From Deltaproteobacteria bacterium (GTDB lineage: Bacteria > Myxococcota_A > UBA9160 > SZUA-336): a stretch of DNA of 5,759 bases. This document shows, piece by piece, positions 1 through 4,836 of this stretch; within the stretch, counting starts at the first letter, position 1; the number at the start of each line of letters is the position of its first letter. The stretch covers positions 1 to 5,759 of the forward strand of contig DAOUZG010000132.1 in the NCBI GenBank assembly GCA_030665705.1, in the 5' to 3' direction. The translations under genes and the position numbers were made by a program. The notes below the pieces were generated by a model. It was not told the DNA's origin. It ran no database searches and saw nothing but the letters and a program-made list of their open reading frames with translations.

Positions 1-16
1 CTGGTGGCACGCGGGC

Positions 17-1402
17 TTAGATCGAGATCCGCTGCCAGGTTCCGAGCAGGAATCGAGGCACGTGGACCGCGGCACCGACTACGGCCCAGACCACCATTGC
101 GGTCCACGCACCGTGCAGACCCAGCCCGATCCCCGACCCGAGCCCGTAAGCGAGCGGGAGAAAGAGGAGCCAGGCCACGATGATCCCGCACCACAGCGAG
201 AACCGAGTGTCGCCGGCGCCGCGGAGTGCCCCACCGGCCACGATCCATACCCCGTCGAAGAGCTGCATGGCTGCGGAGTAGAGCAGGATCACTCCGCCCA
301 GCTGCACGACGTCTGGATCCCGGTTGAACAGGCCGATCAAATGCTCACGCGTTGCGAGAAACAGCAGCCCCACCGCGATCCCGTACAGTGCTCCCACGCG
401 GAGTGCGGAGATGCCGCTCCGCATGGCGATATCCTTCCGACCTGCACCGATGTACTGACCGACTAGCGTCGTCCCAGCCTGCCCCACCGCAATCATCTGC
501 ATGAATGAGAGGGACTGGATCTGCACCACGATCGTTGTGACCGCGAGAGCCGTGGTCCCGAACGTTCCCACATAGATGGTAAAGACCGCGTAGCTCCCCA
601 TGTCGAGAAGCCAGGTCACCCCCACCGGGACTCCGACCCAGAGCAGCCGCCGAATCGGCTCTGCGGAAGGGAGGAGCGGTGGCAGCGTCGGAAGCCCGTG
701 GCGCCGCGGCGCGCGCAGAAAGAGCCAAACGTGAGCGGCCAGGGCGGAGCCTTGCGCAAGCAATGTGCCCCAGGCCGCACCGGCCACGCCGAGCCGCGGC
801 AGGCCGAACGGTCCGAACATCAACATGTAGGTCGCCACGACGTTGAGCAAGTTCGCAGCCACCGTGATTCGCATGGGCGTGCGTGTGTCGCCCATTCCCC
901 GCCAGAAACCCTCGAACACCATCACGAACGAGAAGGCCCACACGGCGAACACCCGGATGCGTGTGTAGAGGGCGGCGAGCGGTGCGACGTCGGCAGAGGT
1001 GAGGCTGAAGTAGAGGGGGCTCGCGAACACCGCGAGCGCGAGCGCCGGCAGAGCACCCAGGGTTACGAGGTAAAGGCCCTGCCACGTGAAGCGGACGCAG
1101 CCGGGAAGATCGCCCGCCCCGAACCGCTGGGCGACGAAGGTGTTGACGCTCGAGAGGGTGCCGTTGAGCAGCGCGTAGGGGACCCAGACGAGGACCCCCG
1201 CCAGCCCGACCGCTGCGACCTCCGTCGGGCCGAGGCGCCCCGCGAACGCGGTATCGACGACGCTCATGAGGCTCGACGATGCGGTCGAGACCACGATGGG
1301 CGCCGCCAAGCGCAGTAGCTCCCCCGGGCGTCCGGCACCCGCGGGGTCGATGGGTCGGCGCGTCGTTGCACGCTCTTCGGTTTGTGGTAGCGGCTCCTGC
1401 AT
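17..1402 (-). CDS. MATE-family multidrug/cation efflux antiporter
   Basis: Encodes a 461-residue inner-membrane protein of the usual length for bacterial MATE exporters, which expel cationic drugs or metabolites in exchange for Na+ or H+. About 30 polar residues precede the first membrane segment. The two homologous halves are visible: the first has the conserved TM1 acidic residue Asp50 in SVVDTAFAGRLG, then NTFVAQRFGAGD (87-98) and WRGMGDTRTP (167-176) followed by an AANLLNVV helix; the second repeats this as VGQAGTTLVGQYIGAG (306-321) and GALRGAGDTR (391-400). A hydrophobic profile consistent with 12 helices follows by eye. The ATG at 1402 is preceded by GGGGAG at 1408-1413, five bases away, which supports this start. 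The gene is divergent from the beta-propeller gene. The family assignment is firm; the substrate and coupling ion cannot be read from the sequence, and NorM versus DinF subfamily is undecided. Confidence 0.95.
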   Translation of the reverse strand: MQEPLPQTEERATTRRPIDPAGAGRPGELLRLAAPIVVSTASSSLMSVVDTAFAGRLGPTEVAAVGLAGVLVWVPYALLNGTLSSVNTFVAQRFGAGDLPGCVRFTWQGLYLVTLGALPALALAVFASPLYFSLTSADVAPLAALYTRIRVFAVWAFSFVMVFEGFWRGMGDTRTPMRITVAANLLNVVATYMLMFGPFGLPRLGVAGAAWGTLLAQGSALAAHVWLFLRAPRRHGLPTLPPLLPSAEPIRRLLWVGVPVGVTWLLDMGSYAVFTIYVGTFGTTALAVTTIVVQIQSLSFMQMIAVGQAGTTLVGQYIGAGRKDIAMRSGISALRVGALYGIAVGLLFLATREHLIGLFNRDPDVVQLGGVILLYSAAMQLFDGVWIVAGGALRGAGDTRFSLWCGIIVAWLLFLPLAYGLGSGIGLGLHGAWTAMVVWAVVGAAVHVPRFLLGTWQRISI

Positions 1403-1477
1403 GCAGGCTCCCCGTCCCCGTCGTGACCTCCGAAGGATATCGGGGGTGTCAAGGTCGGCCGAGTCGGCACGCGCTGC

Positions 1478-1483
1478 TACCCT
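1478..1483 (+). promoter_or_regulatory. Possible -10 element (TANNNT type) for the propeller gene
   Basis: TACCCT matches the TANNNT form of the sigma-70 -10 hexamer (T, A and the final T conserved) and ends seven bases before the GTG at 1491. Transcription would therefore start at or next to the GTG, giving a leaderless mRNA. No convincing -35 hexamer lies 16-18 bases upstream, so this is a weak call based on position and a short degenerate motif. Confidence 0.3.
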
Positions 1484-1490
1484 CGAGGCC

Positions 1491-2663
1491 GTGGATGCAA
1501 GGCTTGCCTACGCGACCGGGCTTGGAGAGATCCGCGTACGCGGTCTCGAGTCGGACGAGGAGTACCTGCTCACCGGACGTTGGATGATGGAGACGCCCGA
1601 CCAGCGGGATCAACGCGTGCTGTTTCGATGGCCGACGTGGAGCCCCGACGGGAACCGCATCGCCGCCGAGGGCCTCTCGGTCGCCGAGGCTGGAATCGAC
1701 CGGGCGCTGCTCTGGGTCGTGGACGCGGACGGGGTCCGCGCCGAGGCGCTCGAGGAGCTTCCCCGAACGGGCCTCGTCTATCTCCAGTGGCAGCCGGACG
1801 GGGCTGGGCTTCTACGTCTCACCGGGGCCGGGGACGGGCGGCTTCGGCTGGCCCGCGCGGGCAGCTCGAGAGCCCTCGTCGAGGGCTCCCCCCTCTTCCT
1901 GTCGGCGCTCGCGGGCGGGGCGGTTGCGGCTCACGTCTTCGCGGGGAGGCCGGAACGCGCGAGGCTGCTTCTCGTCTCCGAAGTCGAAGGAGAGGCCCGC
2001 TCGATCACCGACCGCCCCGGTAGCTTTCGGGCCCCATGCCTCCTCCCGGCGGGAACGCTCGTGTTCACGGTCCGGGAGGAAGGCCACGAGAGGCTCGCGA
2101 TCTGGAGCTCGGAGCGCGGATACGAAGAACTCCCCGTGACTCGTCAGGGCCGCATTGCCCTTGTCCCCGAGACAAGTGGGGGCGTGCTGATCGCGAGCGG
2201 CCCCGCGGACGAGGCCGAGTACGCGAGGCTGGAACGAATGCAAGGGTCTCCGTGGTCCACGGAGCTCCTGTCGGAGACCTCTTTCTCGGCCGTCTTCCCC
2301 GTGCAAGACGGCCGCGTTGGACTCGTGACGGCCGAGGATTCGGGTGCGTTCTCGTGGCGGCTACTCGAAGGCCCGGAAAGCCCGCCGCGGGAGCTCCTCC
2401 GTTTTGTCCCCACGGAGGAGGAGACCCTCCGCCTCGGCTTCTTCGACCAGTATCAGGGCTCCCACAGCCCCGTCGCGCCCGACGGGAGCGCGGTTGTCGT
2501 CGCGGGGGTGAACGTGCGGACGGCTAGCCTTCCCGGAGAGCCCCAGCTCTACTGCGTGCCTCTCGATGGCTCGGGCACGCCGCGCGCGCTCGGCCCGGGA
2601 CGCTTCGGCGTGTGGGACCCAGCGGCTAGCGGCGGAGCTGAAGGAGCAGCACGGCGCAGGTGA
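1491..2663 (+). CDS. TolB/PD40-like beta-propeller protein of unknown function
   Basis: With a GTG start at 1491 this encodes 390 residues. I do not recognise a specific orthologue. Repeated strand-turn units of the TolB/PD40 kind are visible: a first blade LAYATGLGEIRVRGL (5-19), PTWSPDG (48-54), LQWQPDG (98-104), SHSPVAPDG (324-332) and a closing strand ending GRFGVWDP (370-377). Long alternating stretches such as LLWVVDADG and RLAIWSSERG fit WD40-like blades. No signal peptide or membrane segment precedes the first blade, so it looks cytoplasmic, unlike periplasmic TolB. The frame is open from ATG 1266, with other starts at 1401 and GTG 1446, but those extend into the divergent MATE gene or its leader and encode low-complexity Arg/Ser/Pro sequence; 1491 begins exactly at the first blade. 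No strong ribosome site is present. The Gly/Ala/Arg-rich C-terminus lies where the gene overlaps the convergent CcmH-like gene. The fold is fairly sure, the function unknown, the start moderately sure. Confidence 0.72.
   Translation: MDARLAYATGLGEIRVRGLESDEEYLLTGRWMMETPDQRDQRVLFRWPTWSPDGNRIAAEGLSVAEAGIDRALLWVVDADGVRAEALEELPRTGLVYLQWQPDGAGLLRLTGAGDGRLRLARAGSSRALVEGSPLFLSALAGGAVAAHVFAGRPERARLLLVSEVEGEARSITDRPGSFRAPCLLPAGTLVFTVREEGHERLAIWSSERGYEELPVTRQGRIALVPETSGGVLIASGPADEAEYARLERMQGSPWSTELLSETSFSAVFPVQDGRVGLVTAEDSGAFSWRLLEGPESPPRELLRFVPTEEETLRLGFFDQYQGSHSPVAPDGSAVVVAGVNVRTASLPGEPQLYCVPLDGSGTPRALGPGRFGVWDPAASGGAEGAARRR
2626..2663. other. 38-nt tail-to-tail overlap of two convergent genes
   Basis: The plus-strand propeller gene ends with TGA at 2661-2663, and the minus-strand CcmH-like gene ends with TAG at 2628-2626. 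Their last 38 bases are shared in opposite directions, so there is no room for a terminator between them, and any transcripts running past either stop are mutually antisense. Confidence 0.75.
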
Positions 2664-2994
2664 GGAGGAGGATCCCCCCGATCTCTGCAAGGGCTGCATT
2701 CGCTCGAAGCTCCACGTCCTGCACGCCTGCGCGGAGCAGGTCGGACCCGTACTGCTGGAAGACCGTCCACAGGATCGTGTCGTCGTCCAGACCCTGCTCG
2801 ACGAGCACGCGAATGGCGACTCGGAGCTCCTGCTCGATTGGCAGTCCGGCGATGCGGCGTGGGTGACAGGAGCAGGACACGAGCAGCCGCTCCTCGATGC
2901 GCTGCGCGCGCGCGTCCCCGGCGCCGGTCTCGTCGGAACACGCGCTGCCGAGCGCCAGCAGCAAGCCGAGAAGCCCCGCCCGCACCCAGCTCAC
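2626..2994 (-). CDS. CcmH-like lipoprotein with CxC in place of the CxxC redox motif
   Basis: Encodes 122 residues with a lipoprotein signal peptide: hydrophobic residues 7-16 and lipobox LGSAC, with Cys19 the predicted lipidated residue. Residues 29-90 match the CcmH/CycL/Ccl2 domain in order: an amphipathic helix RAQRIEERLL, a cysteine motif, then ELRVAIRVLVEQGLDDDTI (56-74) and the characteristic QYG (81-83). A hydrophobic C-terminal segment (about 104-120) ends in Arg-Arg, as in family members with a membrane anchor after the domain. CcmH normally carries LRCxxC and reduces apocytochrome c thiols before haem attachment. Here the motif is CSCH (Cys41, Cys43, His44), one residue shorter between the cysteines, so ordinary CxxC chemistry is doubtful and metal binding is possible. 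The GTG start overlaps the Sco stop by 4 nt (GTGA) and has a strong GGAGGAG eight bases upstream. It is the third operon gene. Family placement is good; a role in haem or copper handling is inferred. Confidence 0.82.
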   Translation of the reverse strand: MSWVRAGLLGLLLALGSACSDETGAGDARAQRIEERLLVSCSCHPRRIAGLPIEQELRVAIRVLVEQGLDDDTILWTVFQQYGSDLLRAGVQDVELRANAALAEIGGILLLTCAVLLLQLRR

Positions 2995-3878
2995 GATAGG
3001 ATCTCCTCCAGGTCGCGCAGCAGCTTCTCCGGTGGGTGTTCGAGGCCGAGGTAGCGTCGAGCGATGCGCCCCTCGGTATCGATCAGAAAAGTGGCGATTG
3101 TGTGGTTCAGCGTTCCGTCCGGTTCACGTAGCCGCCCGATTCCGTAGCGGTCGATGACGTCGGCCACGGCGTGCGGCTCGCCGGTGAGGAACGACCAGGA
3201 GCGAAGATCGGCACCGCGGGCCTCCGCATACCGGCGGAGCTCGTGGGGGGTGTCGTACTCGGGATCGAGGCTGACGGAGACAAAGCGTGTGCGTGCGGCC
3301 ACGTCCGGGGGGAGGCGCCGCTGAAGCGCCACGTGCGTCGACGTGAGAATCGGGCACGGACCCGGGCACCGCGTAAAGATAAAATCGAGCAGTACGACCT
3401 TGCCCCGGAGCTCGGAGAGCGCCAGAGTGCGGCCGTTCTGGTCGACGAGGAGAAACTCGGGCGCCGGATCCCGCTCCGAAATCACCTCGAATCCATCCGG
3501 TGCGGCGGTCGACGTATCGTGGCCGACCACGGAGATGGCGGTGATCCGCAGGGTCGTTGCCTTGCGCTCCAGTGTGAACCGCACGCGTACGCCTGGCTCG
3601 ATCGCTTCGAGAAGGCTCGCCGGCACGACGTCGAAGTTCATCGTCATCGCGGGCATGAAGCCGGGGATGTCTTCGTGCGCGATCTTGACCTGCCCGGCCG
3701 ATGCGTCGACCGCGCGCACGACGCCGTTGACCTCGTAGGTTTCGTGGGATTTCGTTCCGCAAGCGAGCAGCACCGCGACCGCGAGGAGAGCAACCACTCC
3801 ACGCGAGGCGGCGTGTGCACCGCCGAAAGGCTCGACCGCTCCTTGGCGGTCACTCTGAAAGAATCGGAGTTCCCTCAT
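2991..3878 (-). CDS. CusF-like copper domain fused to Sco1/SenC thioredoxin-like domain, lipoprotein
   Basis: Encodes 295 residues. A signal peptide (hydrophobic 28-39) ends at lipobox LLAC with Cys40 as the likely lipidated residue, placing the protein on the outer face of the inner membrane. Residues 47-118 form a CusF-like copper-binding domain with His68, Met75, Met78 and Met80 in HEDIPGFMPAMTM. Residues 138-294 are a Sco1/SenC domain: PEFLLVDQNGR, the copper-binding CPGPC motif (Cys171, Cys175) after FIFTR, VSLDPEYDTP (202-211), and the third ligand His259 in LNHTIATFLID. Sco proteins insert or reduce copper at the CuA site of cytochrome c oxidase. The ATG at 3878 overlaps the ctaG stop (ATGA) and has GAGGGAG eight bases upstream, which fixes the start although the frame stays open much further upstream. 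About 26 residues precede the hydrophobic core, a long n-region. Function as a copper chaperone is well supported; the oxidase served is not in view. Confidence 0.95.
   Translation of the reverse strand: MRELRFFQSDRQGAVEPFGGAHAASRGVVALLAVAVLLACGTKSHETYEVNGVVRAVDASAGQVKIAHEDIPGFMPAMTMNFDVVPASLLEAIEPGVRVRFTLERKATTLRITAISVVGHDTSTAAPDGFEVISERDPAPEFLLVDQNGRTLALSELRGKVVLLDFIFTRCPGPCPILTSTHVALQRRLPPDVAARTRFVSVSLDPEYDTPHELRRYAEARGADLRSWSFLTGEPHAVADVIDRYGIGRLREPDGTLNHTIATFLIDTEGRIARRYLGLEHPPEKLLRDLEEILS
3003..3009 (-). promoter_or_regulatory. Strong ribosome binding site for the CcmH-like gene
   Basis: On the minus strand this reads GGAGGAG, eight bases before the GTG at 2994. It lies inside the 3' end of the Sco gene. 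It decides the start: the GTG puts the lipoprotein signal at the very N-terminus and creates the GTGA overlap. Confidence 0.75.
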
Positions 3879-4693
3879 ATTGCACGCTCCCTCGTGAACT
3901 GCGCCACGCTCGTCTGCGTAGCGTCCTCTGCGCGGCTTTCGGCAAACCACCGGAAGAAGTGCGCTCCGAACGCGACCCAAAAGACGAACGCGGCCGGTAT
4001 CCACATGAGCAGCCCTCCGATCTGCTGGTCGCTGATCGGAGCAAGACCCCAGACCCGGGGTGCAACCGCATAGGCCGGGTAGAGGACGGTATCGGCGAAG
4101 GTGATGAGCAGTCCCACAAGCTTCATCGGGAACGGAATCGCGAGCAGGTAGACGAGCTGTACGACCCTCGTTGCGCGGTACTCCGGGGCGGGCGCCAAAA
4201 CCGGCCACCAGCCAACTGTTGCGGTCCCGATGAACAACACGTGCTCCAGGATGTGAATGTCGAGCCGGAGCAGGGTGGAGTTGTAGAAGGTCGGAAGGTG
4301 CCAGAGCGCCAGCGTTCCGTTGAAGATCACGAAGGCCACGGGCGCCGAGCCGAGTGTCCGCGCAAGCGCGGCAAGTGGCCTGGGCGCGAGAACCCTCCGC
4401 ACCAGCCAGTCCGGCGTCCCGAGCAGCAGGAGGGGCGGCACGATGAGCGTGAGGATCAGGTGCTGGAGCATGTGAACGGTGAACAGGTAGCTGTCGGATA
4501 GGTCGTGGATGGGGCCGGTCAGCACGAGGAAGAGGATCAACGCCGCCGCGACGAAGGCGCTTGCCTGCTCCCAGGGTACCGGCGGGCCCCACCCGAACCG
4601 CCGGCGCAGCGGACCGACGCAGAGCCCGTAGAGACCCACGAGGACGACAAGTCCCACGGGGATGCTCGGGTGGATGCTCCAGGACAGGGGCAT
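3875..4693 (-). CDS. ctaG: caa3-type cytochrome c oxidase assembly factor CtaG
   Basis: Encodes a 272-residue multi-pass membrane protein of the Caa3_CtaG family, the Bacillus-type CtaG (unrelated in sequence to proteobacterial Cox11-type CtaG), needed for assembly of the CuB-containing subunit of haem-copper oxidases. Family hallmarks appear in order: PIHDLSDSYLFTVHMLQH (61-78) with His63, His74 and His78; LILTLIVPPLLLLGTPDW (79-96); LALWHLPTFY (128-137); HILEHVLF (147-154); WWPVLAP (162-168); and SDQQIGGLLMWIP (221-233). About seven membrane helices can be seen, and the conserved histidines on helix ends are plausible copper ligands. The ATG at 4693 has GAGG seven bases upstream in the divergent intergenic region. 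It is the first gene of the ctaG-sco-ccmH-like operon, and its stop overlaps the next start as ATGA. The charged C-terminal tail after residue 250 is typical. Identification is firm. Confidence 0.95.
   Translation of the reverse strand: MPLSWSIHPSIPVGLVVLVGLYGLCVGPLRRRFGWGPPVPWEQASAFVAAALILFLVLTGPIHDLSDSYLFTVHMLQHLILTLIVPPLLLLGTPDWLVRRVLAPRPLAALARTLGSAPVAFVIFNGTLALWHLPTFYNSTLLRLDIHILEHVLFIGTATVGWWPVLAPAPEYRATRVVQLVYLLAIPFPMKLVGLLITFADTVLYPAYAVAPRVWGLAPISDQQIGGLLMWIPAAFVFWVAFGAHFFRWFAESRAEDATQTSVAQFTRERAI
3887..3893 (-). promoter_or_regulatory. Ribosome binding site for the Sco gene
   Basis: On the minus strand this reads GAGGGAG, eight bases before the ATG at 3878, inside the last codons of ctaG. 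Together with the ATGA overlap it fixes the Sco start and argues against the longer upstream open frame. Confidence 0.7.
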
Positions 4694-4775
4694 GGCTCCG
4701 CCTCTTGCCGGTGCCCTCCCGGGGCAGGTCTCCCCGAGGGGGGCGCTCCCTCACAGATGCCGAGCAGAAGATAGC

Positions 4776-4804
4776 CGAGCGCGGGTAGACTGGTCCCGCG
4801 CTCG
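4776..4804. repeat. Perfect 10-bp inverted repeat with 9-nt spacer
   Basis: The left arm at 4776-4785 (CGAGCGCGGG) is exactly reverse-complemented at 4795-4804 (CCCGCGCTCG). The spacer is TAGACTGGT, whose first six bases fit a TANNNT -10 hexamer for the plus strand. The dyad starts 32 bases before the CoA-transferase ATG. It could be a repressor operator across the promoter or, if transcribed, a 5'-UTR hairpin. A factor-independent terminator is unlikely: there is no following T-run and no gene ends here. Confidence 0.6.
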
Positions 4805-4820
4805 AACGGGAAGAGGGTCC

Positions 4821-4833
4821 GGAGGGGAGGGGG
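4821..4833 (+). promoter_or_regulatory. Purine-rich ribosome binding region of the CoA-transferase
   Basis: The run GGAGGGGAGGGGG contains two GGAGG cores, at 4821-4825 and 4826-4830. The second is six bases from the ATG at 4837, a normal spacing, and supports that start. Confidence 0.65.
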
Positions 4834-4836
4834 CGC

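Larger units (their letters stand above)
4694..4836. promoter_or_regulatory. Divergent intergenic region between ctaG and the CoA-transferase
   Basis: These 143 bases must hold the promoter of the ctaG operon (leftwards) and probably that of the CoA-transferase (rightwards). The ctaG-proximal part (4709-4745) is C- and G-run rich and can form several short competing stems. A TATCTT on the minus strand (4773-4768) and TAGACT on the plus strand (4786-4791) are candidate -10 elements for the two directions, but neither has a good -35. The centre holds a perfect inverted repeat, listed separately. Confidence 0.5.

Noticed and set aside
1396..1407. 12-bp perfect palindrome CCTGCATGCAGG over the MATE start codon
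   Set aside because: Short, and partly fixed by coding sequence and start codon; nothing else marks it as an operator.
1447..1452. Perfect TTGACA (-35 consensus) on the minus strand upstream of the MATE gene
   Set aside because: No -10-like hexamer lies 15-19 bases downstream; the only TA-containing candidate (TATCCT, 1439-1434) is seven bases away, too close. Left as an unproven half-promoter.
1465..1479. Sigma-54-like CGGCAC...TGCT
   Set aside because: The GG-to-GC distance is 10 rather than 12 bases, so it does not match a -24/-12 promoter.
1266..1490. N-terminal extension of the propeller frame from the ATG at 1266
   Set aside because: It would overlap 137 bases of the MATE gene head-to-head and adds Arg/Ser/Pro-rich sequence without propeller character.
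2248..2264. Near-perfect palindrome CTCCGTGGTCCACGGAG inside the propeller gene
   Set aside because: Eight-base arms in a GC-rich coding region are expected by chance at this window length; no regulatory context.
2394..2420. Nine-base inverted repeat CTCCTCCGT / ACGGAGGAG with 9-nt loop inside the propeller gene
   Set aside because: It lies within coding sequence far from any gene end and has no T-run; Glu/Leu/Arg codon use readily makes such arms.
3171..4073. 300-codon plus-strand open frame opposite Sco and ctaG
   Set aside because: It is antisense to two well-supported genes, and its translation is charged and low in hydrophobic pattern, with no recognisable motif.
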